Positions 24,733-37,600 of a DNA stretch of 64,000 nt are shown here, in pieces. The notes beneath the pieces are model-generated. The model made no database searches and had not been told where the DNA came from. It worked only from the letters and a program-made list of their open reading frames with translations. The translations under genes were made by a program, and so were the position numbers. This DNA comes from Lethocerus indicus (Eukaryota > Arthropoda > Insecta > Hemiptera > Belostomatidae): contig JACDQD010000010.1 in the NCBI GenBank assembly GCA_019843655.1, positions 2,711,637 through 2,775,636 of the forward strand. The letters are read 5' to 3'. The stretch's first letter is position 1. Every line of letters begins with the position of its first letter.

Positions 24733-24788
24733 AGGATGGAAAAGGCGGCCATCGGATCCAGCCGTCCGTCAGCGCTTGGCCAACTGGC
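24733..24788 (-). other. GC-rich exon-like block with good minus-strand splice sites
   Basis: On the minus strand an acceptor (a CATCTCATTTCATTCAG tract above 24788) and a donor GTAAGT (24732-24727) bracket 56 nt. Two of three frames are open (ASWPSADGRLDPMAAFSIL or PVGQALTDGWIRWPPFPS). The plus strand also offers an acceptor at the same edge (TTACAG ending at 24734) and an open frame of about 29 codons to a GTGAGA donor near 24822, so orientation is uncertain. The inner TTGGCCAACTGGCC is nearly palindromic. This may be one exon on either strand or a chance GC-rich patch. Confidence 0.2.
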
Positions 24789-26157
24789 CTGAATGAAATG
24801 AGATGGAAATTCATCTCGTTTGGTGAGATCCGCCCCTCTATAGGTGTGCGCCGAAGAGCCCTCTAAGATGGATTCGGTTATCGGCGGTTATTCGGGAGAG
24901 CGAGTTATCTTCTCGACTTTATTTTATCATTTCCCGCGCGTACGCACACCCTCCACCCCGATCGTTTGTTCTCTCAACGGGGCGAAAGTCGGCCCGCTTA
25001 AAAGTTCCTATTTAAGCTCGATATTCGCACTTGAGAAAAGGTACTAAAGTTTACTAGAAAAAAGAGCACTGTCTGAAATAAAACGCTCTTTTCCTCCCGG
25101 TTTTCGTAGGGATGGAACGGCTGTTCACATTGTTATTTTTCACGAGTGTTTTGAATGAGGCCACTTTCTGAAATATAGAACCTTCTGTTTCCAATCTGAT
25201 CCGACTGCGGAGGGCGCTAGAGGCGGTACACCGGTGTATGAGCCCTGCTGACTACGCCCCTAAGTTGGGCTTATAATACCACATAATTATCCCGATAAAA
25301 GAAATCGTAAAATTAAAACATTCGTTTAGTAACCACTAAGGGAAAACTTTTTACCCCCAGAATTCAATGATAACATCCTGAAAAGTTTACAATAGACGGC
25401 GTTACAGCCGGCACTCTGCAACGCCGGCCTGTGTTGCTGGTCTAGTATCAAGCACGCCGTGTTCATTCTATTTTTACCGCTGAACAGCGGATGATCGATA
25501 CAATTGCAAAGTAAATGCATTTAATTATGATTGTGACTTTGTCAAATAATATAATATTATTTTATTAATAATTTGAGGTCGAATCACACCGCCTGATTAA
25601 GGAACTCATACGTTTATGGCCCGATCCTGATTACCGGGAGAGGGTTCTCCTCTGAGTACTACGCGATCTTGCTGTAAAAAAAAATAAACCGGTAACAATC
25701 TTTTCCTGAAAAATTATTATTTCTTACTCGATATCGGTCTATAGTGGATAAAATCATGTTTATTTAACCCGCATAAAAGCTCCGGGTTGACATAATAACC
25801 CCCCCCCTTTAACCCTCGTGGAAGGGGGCCCAGAGTTTCGGGCGGCCCGAACACAACCAATAATCTGTAAACCGAATATTGGAATTTTTCCAGAAAATGC
25901 GAAAACTCTGTTGACCCCGTGCCAAAACAGTTGACTCCGACCGACAACGGAGTTTGGGCCAATCAAATTGACCAACCCCCAATTATTTTAATTGCCTATT
26001 GATATGCTGAATTGTACCCCACCCCTAGCTCCCTGTAGCCCTAGCCCGAAAATTATTGTACTCTTGCTTTCTCGGAATCAGCAATAGTTTAAGATTTAAT
26101 GTTGTCGATTAAATTAACATACAGGAAAAATTAATTATTTATTTAAATTTGTTACAG

Positions 26158-26187
26158 GAAACGATGCTCCGCCCGCAACCAGAACAC
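26158..26187 (+). CDS. Candidate 30-nt microexon
   Basis: A T-rich tract ending GTTACAG runs into a GC-rich 30-nt block, immediately followed by the consensus donor GTGAGT at 26188. The block stands out from the AT-rich flanks on both sides. All three frames are open: ETMLRPQPEH, KRCSARNQN or NDAPPATRT. An ATG at 26164 has an acceptable context, so this could also be a short first coding exon. The length is a multiple of three, as is typical of a cassette microexon. The partner exon could be the block at 46010-46037, which is open only in phase 0 and so would pair with the ETMLRPQPEH reading. I recognise no protein. Confidence 0.3.
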
Positions 26188-29100
26188 GTGAGTTTCTTTT
26201 CCACTTATACTCACATATTACTTACTAAATACTACCAAAACATATTTATGAAGGGCTTTATTCCGATGAATGAATTACATTGGAAAAGTGGCTTCTCATT
26301 GTATTTGTAAACACAAGCTATATTTTATATAATCTCTCTGCGCAACTAAGGCACAGAATTGGGTACACAAACAGGTTTTATTGCGCATAAAAGTCGAGTA
26401 AGAAAATTGCGTTTTATAGTTAATTAAATGAAATTTAATAACTGTGTTATAACGAGGCCTCATTTCACGACACTTCAATACCGTTGGACAACAAAGGTAA
26501 GGGGCAGCGCCCCTCATCAAACGGAAACTAAATCGTCTCCTAATTATTTGAATTGGATATTGGATATGGTGATATGGTGTTTTTCCCCTTTCGTGAGCTC
26601 CGGAGTTATTCGGCCGTGATTCCTTCGCTGGACAGTCATTTTAACATTAAAATTTGTTTTAATAACTTAACATAGGGTCGAATCTATCTCATTAGGTGCC
26701 TTTATTTACCTTATAAAGTACACATTTAATATTATACATGTTTTTAATTGAAGGAAAATTCTGCCAGCCACCTCGGCTCGAACACGTGTATCCTTACAGC
26801 TGTATGATTTTCAACCGGTGTGTCGTGTGCTAGGGTCATTAATTAAATGAATTATTTTCCAAACAAGTTCAAAGCAAAATAAGTGTACTTATCATAATTA
26901 AAACCCCTTAAAATTGATTGGAACTTCGGCCTTGAAAAAAAGATATTCTGAAGAGAGGCCAAGCCCAGATATCTCATTAAATGTTAAACGCCAACAAAAT
27001 TGAAACGCCCACCTTTTCTATTTAAAACCCATTCTAAATTAAAGAATCGAGCATATTTTCGAGGCTGTCGGTGTGAAATTTTTCCGATAACTTTTTACAT
27101 TAGCACTATAGCCTTTTCAGTCGGTCCAACGTATCCGCCCCAGGAATGGAGAAGTTTAAAACCTGGGAAACGAAAAAGCCCCTCTCTCTTCTCTCGATCC
27201 GGATTGTAAAGCGACGATAGGGTTCCCACTCTGGCCGAGCGTAAAATCCCCAAACAGTGTATAAATCCACTTAGCGCTAGGCCTAGGCCGGGCCCGATGC
27301 TAATGGCGTGCCGGGGCCTGTCTGCCCACCGCACCGCCCCCATCTGATCTGCCCCACGCCAACCGCTATTAGAATTAATACTACCACGGAAAATTGAAAT
27401 ACAGTAGGCTGGAATATACAATATACTGAAACGTTCATTCGAGTCCCCGACCCGATGGCCGGTGTTCGAGTATTACGCGATTCGGCGCGACGTTTTGATC
27501 CATTGAAGGTCTAAAATGTGTACGCACGGCCTCACTCCTGTCTGACGATATTCTAGAACTTCGACAACATCTTCAGCGTTGTTTGACAACACAGACGGAG
27601 AATTCCCGCATGCTCGGCTTTAACTGTCCTTTCGGCTGTAATTCCCGATAAAGAAATTCCCAAATTAACATTTTCATTCAGGTTAGGTCTGGGCAGGTGG
27701 GTATTCGGACCGAGCCCCCGTTTTACCAATAAATCCTCGTCCTCTGAGGATATAAATTAGCTCGTAAATCCGTGTTCTCCTGCAGGGAAGACAGAAAGAG
27801 GGGGGCCAATGGGGCATTGTCCGCCCTATAATCCATAAATCGAATTTCGATTTACTGACCGGAAGAGTACTACCGAACCGAGTATTTTCGCTCCCATCCT
27901 TTTATATATAATATGGGAATCCAGTGGAAAACATACTAATTAATACTTGTTTTTAAAACGGATCTCTCTATTCGAAAGATATATATTGACATTGGTCCAT
28001 GGCTAGACCGGATTTCCGTTGTTAATGTTTTATTGCGACATCGTTCTGGAAAACACTTGCCGCAATTTTTACAAGTAAACATTTTGATTATCCCTAAACT
28101 CCTATGCTGTCCAAATATAATTCGAACGCTCCGTTAGAACTTTGCCATCAGTTTCATATCCCCGTACTACCTTTTAAGTTTGTACCGGAGAGCTATGTTA
28201 TGTTAACGGTCGAAAATATGTTGCTCTCATGTAAGATGTTAGGTGTGTCCAACGGGCGAATCCTTGACGCACCACAGGATAAATGTTTTAAGGAGTGATA
28301 TTTTCCTTTTTCGGTTTTTCTTCGTCAAGCGTCTGCTCTCATTTTCTAGGCTGTTCCCGGAACCGAAACCCCCGGCTTTAATGGTAGATCCAATTCACAA
28401 TAGATTACTCAATAATAAAGGGTTGCGGAATTCTCACTTTGCATATTCATTATCCCGTTCCAATTAATGGAAATTATAGCTTTGTTGTGTTAATTTTAAC
28501 ACCTGGGCCTTGGGGAATAACAGCTTCGATCGTTTCCGATTCAAGCTGATAACCGAATCGTTGCCGTCGAGAGTTAAAAATTCTTCATTCTTCAATAGTT
28601 TATTCCCCCGGAAGGTTCTCGTCCTTGACTATATGTGATGGATGGCGTTCTCGGTTTTCGCTGCACAATTTATATTTATTTCACATCGTCCGATTCCGAT
28701 TTATCTACATATATACCAACAGGTTGAAATAAACAACTAACAATATACCAATGGTAACGATGATATATAAGCGGCCAATAATATTGTGGAAAGTGAAAGA
28801 AACGCGTGGCCCAAATAAAGGGCTCGTAAAATCGAAAAATATTAATGCTAAAAGTTCTTTCCGGAAAATGAAAGTGTTGGAATCATTTTTCCCGAAAAAT
28901 TGACATTTCAGTGCCGCATTCTGAAAACCGTCCCGGTTTTATTGGTCGGGTCACGCGAAGTCTATTTCCCTTACAAATAAGAAGGGGGGAGCGCGAAAGA
29001 ATGGTTGTTTCGTACCGAAATGAGAACAACAACAAACGCGACTGACTTTGCGTTTCGGGTTCGGTTCGCAAATTATCGGTTGCAAACAAACTTCCCCCCG

Positions 29101-31039
29101 GCCGATGGGAGGGTCCTCGACCCATACCCCGATTTAGATCTGAACACTCATTGACACTTATATTTAAATAGGCTTCGATTTAATGACATATTAAATGTTA
29201 TTATGTCAATATTGTAATAATTTTGTTACGTACAGGATTAGGTCAGAGATGCATACTTCAGATATTCCCATATTTTTAAATACACAATTTTATAGATATT
29301 TTATTTTTTCGATATTGCAATTTTGCTCCTTATTTTTTACTTGCACTATTGATATCGTGATTTTCATCCTACAGATTTGAATAAATTAACGTTAAAATGT
29401 TAATAATTCCAACTATGAATTATGAAATAATGAAATTAAGAAAATAAGATCGGGCCAGATCGAATTTGATGTAGGAACAGCGCCGTTTCCAGGACAACGG
29501 TGTATGTAAACACAGTTTGCGCGGGGCTGTAAACACGCTTGTTTACAGGGGTCCGTTATCTCCATAGCGCTTTAGCGCGGACGGTATAATTGGAATTGAG
29601 TGCCCCAGCTTCTTGGTTGATGGCCGGCCGTACCGCATCACACTTTAAACGCCCCGAACCGGTTTGAAAAACGGTAATGAGAGTTCGGAATTACAGGCCT
29701 CCTAATATGTGTTAACTGCAAACCTGAGTTAGGGCACTAACGGGGGATAACTCCCGGTCTAATATGCTCTCAACATTTAGAATGCTGAAGCGCTTTCTAC
29801 TCCTCATTTACGTATTTTATAATTTACAAATCAGGCATAACATTGTGCGGCAAATTACGGTCTCCTAAAAATTCCACGTTTTTACGAACTACTGCATACT
29901 TATTTTTTAAATTTCCAGTTAATTAATAACATTTCGGCTGATGAATAATTACTAAATTTACTTATTAATAAGGAGAAAAAATTCGAATGAAATTATATCT
30001 CCCGCCGTTTAATCCTTCAAACACGTTATAACCGGGTTAAACTTTTTCTTTATGTCGTCATTAACACTGATAATATAAAATTTTATATATAAAATTCCTC
30101 GTTGAAAAATTGCTCAATATTAAATACAACGACCTCTTATATTTAGGGCGCAGCTGTAATCGAATAATGCGATACAGTCTGGCATGGACTTGTACGACGC
30201 TGCCAGAAAACTATAAAATATCTGTTTGTCCTCAAAAATTGTATTAGGAAAACTGAGAAATGTGATTTTGTCACGGTTCCTACATCTTAAATATTCGAGG
30301 CTGCGGCACGACCTCTTTTCTTGAAAAGGGGAAAGAATCTCTTTCGAGATTATTTAATATAGTTTAATGTCATTCTGGAAAAGCTTTCAGGTATCGCGTA
30401 TATTCTTAGATTTTTTAAAAATGCGTTTCCATTTCCGTCGCGAGCTTGGTGCATGATTAAAGCAAGCAGAGCAAAAGGGATTGTAGATAAACATTATTTC
30501 AGAGTGAGAAACCTTAGTCAGATTACGCAATTGTTAATATCGAGCATATCACAATACAATCATACAGTATTAATAATTTCAGTTAGATCGAATAATTTCA
30601 GTCATTTCATAACGTTCTGATCTTTAATAGCTTTAATAGGTTAATAGGTCTGGAATAGGCGCAAAAATTTCTTGTACTTCCGAGACAGAAGTTATCATGA
30701 ATTAATTAAGAACCAGACACACTCGCACACTTCATCCTGCCACTAAACTAACCGAAACTCCACTGCAACAAGTGCCGAAGGGATCCAACAATACTGACAG
30801 TGAAACAGTTATTAATATTCTGACAGAATGCTACTGATGATGGCGCGAAGACTGACTGTTTCGGCCGGTGGACAACTTTATTGAGCTGATATTTTTCCCA
30901 GCCGAACACTGGGATGAGAGTGAAAAGCCCGAGTGAAAGTGCCAGGACTGATCCTGTTCTAAATAGGCGTGTAGAAAACAAATAATGACCGTTAATTGAA
31001 ACACAACACATTGAGTTTCCGAGGTGTGTAACAAAAATA
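26188..31039. other. No gene seen, long AT-rich stretch
   Basis: If the block at 26158-26187 is an exon, this would be intron. A 15-nt block at 27682-27696 sits between a TTTTCATTCAG acceptor and a CAG/GTGGGT donor, too short to call. A fragment resembling the family-2 GCTAGACCGG motif lies near 28000. Confidence 0.4.
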
Positions 31040-31213
31040 ATGTTGTATTCTGTGCCAGGCTCGGATTGTGGGGGTCCGTGGGACGTGGGCGGTGGTCGTA
31101 CTCTGATGAATGATTGGAGCGTTCTGATGGCCGCCGACATGATAGATGTACTTCTGTTATTGTCGGTCGTCTGCCCGGAAGTGGTGGGAGTCGCACCGCC
31201 CACGGACCCCTAA
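31040..31213 (+). CDS. Short open frame with signal-peptide-like segment, candidate first coding exon
   Basis: The frame is 57 codons, from ATG at 31040 to TAA at 31211-31213, in a locally GC-rich stretch. From an internal ATG the sequence reads MAADMIDVLLLLSVV followed by CPEVVGVAPPTDP. This has the shape of a secretory signal peptide: a hydrophobic core of about 10 residues and a plausible cleavage region. A donor-like GTGGGA occurs near 31182, so the exon could end before the stop. On the minus strand a 151-codon frame spans 30748-31203, but it shows no recognisable domain. No family is recognised. Confidence 0.2.
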   Translation: MLYSVPGSDCGGPWDVGGGRTLMNDWSVLMAADMIDVLLLLSVVCPEVVGVAPPTDP

Positions 31214-31370
31214 AATATTGACGAATAATTCCAGAATAAACCGAGATATATGTCTCCCTTTTAAAATGACGCTTCTTCCGGACACAGAAGCCGTCAGGGT
31301 AAATAAATAAACGGTTGGCTACTGTGTTGGCTTCATCTTTCGGTGCAAACGTAAACTTTTATAACATACA

Positions 31371-31682
31371 TGTTTTGTGGTCTGCGAGGGGTTGGAATAC
31401 CGTAGATTTTGTGTTTCTGTCTCCTATCGCTGGTTTGTTCTTTTGGAAAACAAACATTACCCAAAAATACAATAACAAGACACGTACATACGTGTACACA
31501 CGACAAACAGACAACCACCACAGTACAAATGACAGTTACAGTGCAGTGAGGATGCCCGAAAAACATCCAAAGTGCCAATAGTGACTAACACCGCTACTGA
31601 AGATGGCGAGTAGCCGAAACCGGTCTAGCAAAAGACCAAACCAGCGAGAGGAGACAGAAACACAAAAAATCTACGGTATAAA
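31371..31682 (+). mobile_element. Family-2 element, copy 1: inverted repeat with hammerhead-like core
   Basis: The left arm (about 31371-31446) is a diverged reverse complement of the right side (about 31597-31682). The right side contains CTGAAGATGGCGAGTAGCC, GAAACCGGTCTAGC and AGACCAAACCAGCGAGAGG, as in the copy at 58206-58470. The middle is longer than in that copy and partly unique, but GCAGTGAGGATGCCC and AACATCCAAAGTGC are shared. The left arm has lost the GACCGGTTTCGG part and retains only its distal half, so the hairpin is less perfect. An open frame of about 80 codons on each strand across the element is a by-product of the repeat and not a gene. Confidence 0.6.
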
Positions 31683-34600
31683 CATTTATGTTGCCGATCG
31701 TGAGAACTCTGGTCTATTCAGTTTGATGGTTTATGATTAAATAGATGCATTGTACTAATTATTTATATAAAATTTGCCTCGTGATTTGTGCTCGTGTAAT
31801 GGCAGCTATTGATTTGAGTTCAGGAGAATTACCAGAATATTAATTTTCTTTGAAGACGGATAAAGATTTCGCCGTAAAATTAATTTCGAGAGGAACTGGA
31901 ACGAACGGAGCGGATTTCTTAAACACTTTCAATAGGTTCTAATTTGGTTTTTCTCAAGTTCCGTTTCCTCCTGGGTATATAATATATAATTATATTGCTT
32001 GCAATACATTTATACGGCGTTGTGCATAAGTCGTAACATAATATTGATGTAGTTCGCAAATGCTTATATAAATATGTCCTTTTTATTTCCCTCGGATCAG
32101 TTAAAATATCGGCTTTAAGAGCCCCCGTTTATAACTCTGAGTGCGTTAATGGGCTCGGCAATAGGCCGAGAATGAGGTGAACACGCGGCTGTACACGGGC
32201 TATATTCCGGGGGACAAGTATCCAAAACCTTTCGACGGCGGAACTAATTTCGGACAGTAAAGGGCCGAAAGCCTGTACAAAGGGGAATTTCCAATTCGGG
32301 CGATGACGGGAAAATAATAAAACCTCCTCGGGTAACGGCAGAAAAGGCATTAAATTCTACCAGTGTAAACGCGGTAACACGTAGCGCCCCGTTAAAATAG
32401 CCCCTAACTGGGCCCCGTTGTAGGGTTTCAAATGTTTCATTTCGCAGTTGTTAAACGGCCGAAATTTCGCCCCGGGGTTCTTGCCGGGGTCGTAAATTTT
32501 CATTTTAACGGGTAGATCGGGCCGGTAAAATGTTATCATCGAAGAGATCGGTCCGCGGACGAGAGGAAGGAGAAACATAATCGGAGCCTCAACATCGACC
32601 AGTCCCCAAATAAACACTTTCTCTTTATTGCTCGTAAACTTGGGATTCATTAAATCCCGACGGCACTTTATTCCCCTACGTTGAGGGAATATGACACCGG
32701 CCCCGCCCTCCCGAACTAGCTCGTTGCTCGCTGCCTCTTCTAGAGTCCAGTCAAATATGACAATTGGGAATCATAAATGAAACAAAAACTTGAATTATCA
32801 CTAATCGCGTTATACTGTGGCAAGAACCTCGGTAAGTGAGTTAATATTTCACTTATGATAATCATATCATATTCGATTCGAACTTATTCGACCTGCCGTT
32901 AGCTCGTGGGAATATTTCTATTTTTATCTTGGTTAAAACCTAACCTACTATATTTTACAGGTTTTTTAATTCTTGGAATGAATCCAATAAATTTATCAGA
33001 CAACTCTCAATCAGTCTTTGTTAGCCCGCATATTTCCATATCTGGAGAGTAGCTCTATGGCTCGGAGAGTGTGCCGACCTCCCACACATTCTTCTAGTGC
33101 ATTCCTTATTTACATGTATGAAGGGAAAAGGAATTTGTTCATCTTTCATTAAAATGTGTTTTATTTTATTATATTTAAGTTCAACGGAAGTTGTATATTA
33201 TTGTCAAAGTCATTCCGGTAATACCCTGTGCCATCCAGACACGGACTAGGGTCCGGAAGAGAGTCAATTTCCCTGGGGTAAATGAATCTAATCTCGTAAT
33301 CCTATCGGTTATTGCCAGTGTCGGGGCCGCTATCTGGGTATATGGATCGGGTAGTGTACCGGGTATTGTGCAGTGGGTTCAATCGCTCCAAGACAACGCG
33401 GACACTAGCTGGCCGCATTAAACCCCCCCTCAACTCCATATACGATCGCCACCCCTCAACCCCGAGCTTATCATTGATTGCACACAAACTGCACAATACA
33501 TCACCTAGTAACACCAATTACGCTTGTGGGGGGAATTTACAAATTCTTCATTTTCTCTAAATATACAAATGTCAGTTAATACATACCGGCCAGCGGGTCT
33601 TCCCTAATTTATATGCACAGATATTGGTCTTAAATATGGCATTATTCAGGTTTTTCAAAAACGTAAATCGAGCCTCGCAAAAGACTCGGTTTTTCACAAG
33701 CTCTCCATTAGGGAAATGGCGCCTTTGAACTTTTGTGTAATTAAAAGGAAATGACTTCCTCTTGACGGGGGCGGTGAAGGGAGACAAAAACTGCTGGCGG
33801 GGGTTCATTCGGGTAAAACCCGAGAGGAACAAAATAAAAATCTCCAGACCGACAAAAAATAATTACGACGTTAATTCGCTCTAAATTTAATATCCCCCCC
33901 TCCGCCCCCCGACCTGTTCAACAGTTCAGACCGGGATGGGCCTTATTAAGTTCCGGATTTGACTTTATTTCAAGAAGGAGGACGAAGTCCAAGGGGATTA
34001 AGCGCTTAATACCAGAGACTTTACCTCTTCAAAGCTCCGCACTCTCTTAAAAGTTTCCAGCCGCCGACGAGATAAAGGGATCAATCGGATCTTTGCATCT
34101 TAAAGGAGACTACTCGCATGTGATATAAAGAATATTACATCACCGATATGAATTCTGGAGTCTGTCCTTCAACGTCTGTAGAATTATCTTTATAAGGAGC
34201 GCTTTAGATATCGCCTTGGAAGAGGGACAGATTCGCTGATGATAGAACTGGACAAGGTTTGAAAACGAACCGGATCTAACAAAATGCAAGTCGAATACCA
34301 GAAAAAACTCGAACGGGCGTTCACCAGCTGCTGTTCGGTCCAGAACGCATTCTGACAGGAAATCGGACAATAATAATTTTTTATTACACCGTTGTGATGA
34401 AACGTTTGATGGATAATACGTGATCCATCTCCACTCGCCAATTTAAGCCCAGTCGGACTGAATAATTCCGACGACGTATTTATAATCCCGGCTAAATTAG
34501 ATTGAGCGATTTGTCCCGCCCAAATTGAAACCTCTCGGCCCCAGATGTCGTAACTGGAATTTAATTGCAGCCTAATGGAGGTTTGGGGTGCCTGGAGCTA

Positions 34601-37600
34601 AGCCCGGGGTCTTTGGAATTAACTCCGTTTTCATCGGCCAATTCGGCTCATAACCTCCCTTAGAGATTGCGGCTTTTAAACGACGGGTCCCGCGCATTCG
34701 GAATAACCCCGCCCCCGCCCCCCCCGACCGAATTACCCCTTTCACGGTGTTTAACTCCTTCATTTCCAAGCTCTTGGTTTAGGGAAATGTGGTGGGATTC
34801 AGGTGAATAACGATTTCTGGAAATCGCCTCACAGGGATTTGGGAGGGGGTGGGACCGCGTTAGTAATTTATTTTCAATCCACACTCGAATTTACACTCGA
34901 ATGACTGAATAAGGATTACTTCCCAATCATTTTTCCGCAATCGGAAATGCTTCCGGCCACATGTCAATCATTGCTAAATGATTGTTTTATCTTTTTTCTA
35001 CATAAAAATATTAAATATAAACACTGCGTGTTTGTGATCTTGTTGTCTGCATGCTTACGTCACTTGTAATGTGGAGGTTGTTTTCTTTGTCCCGTTTATA
35101 TACTTCCTTGTATATTTTTAAACAATGACATTCTCAAGCATAATACGTTATTTCTGATTATTTTTCTATACGTTCACATAGGTATATATCCAACGCTTAT
35201 ATACATGAATTTTAGTCGCGAAATACGCTTGTGGAAAAAATGTGCGGCATTACCGGTATGTATCCCACCGTCAACCCGAAAAGAAAGATAAAAATAGGAA
35301 AAGCGAAAAACAACGACTATGAAATTTGATGAAAATAGAACTTGATTTAAAGTCTTCACTTCCCAAAAAGAATTTTTTAACACAAATCACTTCGTCGAAT
35401 TCGTTGGTTTCAAAAATTCAAAAAAGTTTAGCCCCCGCCGAAGGGTCTTAAAGTTTGCCACGCTCTGGAATTCGTATGAAATTCGGTTTATTCTGACTAG
35501 CGGAATTAGTGTTTCCAAGAAAATACGGCGGAGAATTTCTAAAGTGATGAGTCGGACGTTTTCTCCAATAAATACGCTGTTCATTGAACGGACAATTCAG
35601 GCCCTAATTGAAGCATACCACGTGCAGGCACTCGGTTCTGCCCAAGTAACGACGCTACGCCGCATACAATTCCGGTAATTAAAATGCCATGGTCAACAGA
35701 ATACCATTATCAAATAGGGTGAATATGTAAACCGAAGCGGTGACAGCGATGACAAAGTGATTCTTCAATATTGTAAATACGTTACTTGCCACTATACTGC
35801 TAACGGAATGCTACTGACCTAATTGGCAATGGGGACACCCCAAAAACCGCTCTGGCTAACGAGCGGAGACGAAAAACCGGACTAATGAGGTGTTTCGTAA
35901 AAAATCTAGTTCCAGTTTAAACTGAATGCAGAATTAAAATATGCGAGTGTGCAAGTTTCTCTTGTATGGCAGAGTTGGCAGTTCCCAACCAATTAGCTGT
36001 CGTTGAGACTTTATTAAACTGGAATTCCATTTATGTTTTGGACCGCTGATTAAAAACAATTTCAAAAAGTTTTGTGCCGCCGACACGTGAGCTGTTTTTT
36101 AGAGACCGCAACAGCCATTAAATTAGAGACACGTATTCAGGGGAAATATTCCGCTCGCGTCAAACTCCTAAAAACAACTGGGCTCAAATGTTCGTGATAG
36201 TGTTGAGTCGAAGAGTGATTCAAAATTCACAATTGTTACTTATAACAAGACACGAACCCGACTACAGTTCTACGAAGAAGGGTGATCCTAAAATACATGG
36301 ATTACAAGTTTTAAATTCACCTTTCTGATTTAAGTTACTTTTATAGTTAAATAAGTGATATTTTTAATCAGACTTAACATTTTTGTATGTGTTTCATTAA
36401 CATATGAACAAGCAGGACCAAAGTTCATTTTTTGTTCGAAATATTATTTTTTATTATAGTTATTTAATTTGTTGCATTCATTTGGCTAACACCAAAGGCT
36501 TTATTGTTTCATGCACTCGAATCAATGTATTAGAATTATTTACTTTTACCGGGAGAGACAGGTTATTACGCCCATTTTTAATAAATTCGCCGGGTTATTA
36601 ATTCGGTTGTGTGATATGCAAATCCCGTCCATGCCTCTCACTCCAAAAGCGTAGTTGGTGCTAACGAAGGCCGGAAGTGATCGTTGACATACATTTTTTT
36701 TATGGTTTCCGTGAAAGCCCAGTTGGGTAGTGTACATTAATTGCTGTATACGTGCTTATAACCACGAAGCACGGTATAATTAATTCAGTATTGCGACGGT
36801 CGGCGGTTTTGAGGGTTGCAGTCGGGCTCCCCAAGGTAGACCAGAGCTTTGTCCGCACAGATTTAAGCCCCTACGGGGGAGCTTCTTTCCGGGCTTTTTA
36901 AGAGCGGACAAAGTCTAGTCCGACCGTTGTTTGTTCGACCCCAGGGAAGGGATGTGGCGGTTATTTTATGCAACAGGCTCCTCCGATACAACTTTCTTTT
37001 GCCGGATGCCTCTTTCCTCGGGGGTGGGGAAAGGCAATCCGATATTAGAGCCCCCTCCTCCCACAATGTTCTTCCAGGATGAAATACCCTCGGAGAATTT
37101 CATACGGACCTTTGATCCCCGGTACCTGGAGTGGCGCTCTTTAAGCCCTCATATGGGGGAATATGTTTCGCTCTCCGTTTAATAAAATGCAGTTTCATCA
37201 TCCCTGCTTTAAAAGATCGTCTGTACTTCCTTATACACAAGGGACAATATACGCAATATTCGAGGTCGCGACATAAGTAATATATTACCTGCAGAATTTT
37301 CTTTTTAAGTTACGACTACAATATTTAAATTATATCTAGTGACAATGCTATTTGATATAACACCTATGTACGTTTCATGAAAAATCTACCCATTGACGGT
37401 TGGCAGCATTTTCTATAACTTAATAGGCAATGTGCAATAAACGGGGTGGTCCAAATTAACCCATGCATTTATTGTAAGTCATGCGGTTGTGGTTTCTACA
37501 ATACTGACTAGTTTAGTTAGTCATGAGGACCACCGAACGAGCATTCTGCTAGCACTTCCTCTGCCCCCGCACTGCAGTCAATTTTGTTCCCTTGTTGCTC

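Noticed and set aside
30748..31203. 151-codon minus-strand frame, the longest in the window
   Set aside because: Composition looks random, another minus frame overlaps it over 120 codons, and no domain or conserved motif is seen.
32740..32830. Block between a good acceptor (CTGCCTCTTCTAG) and a GTAAGT donor
   Set aside because: Stops in all three frames, so not a coding exon. A noncoding exon remains possible but unsupported.
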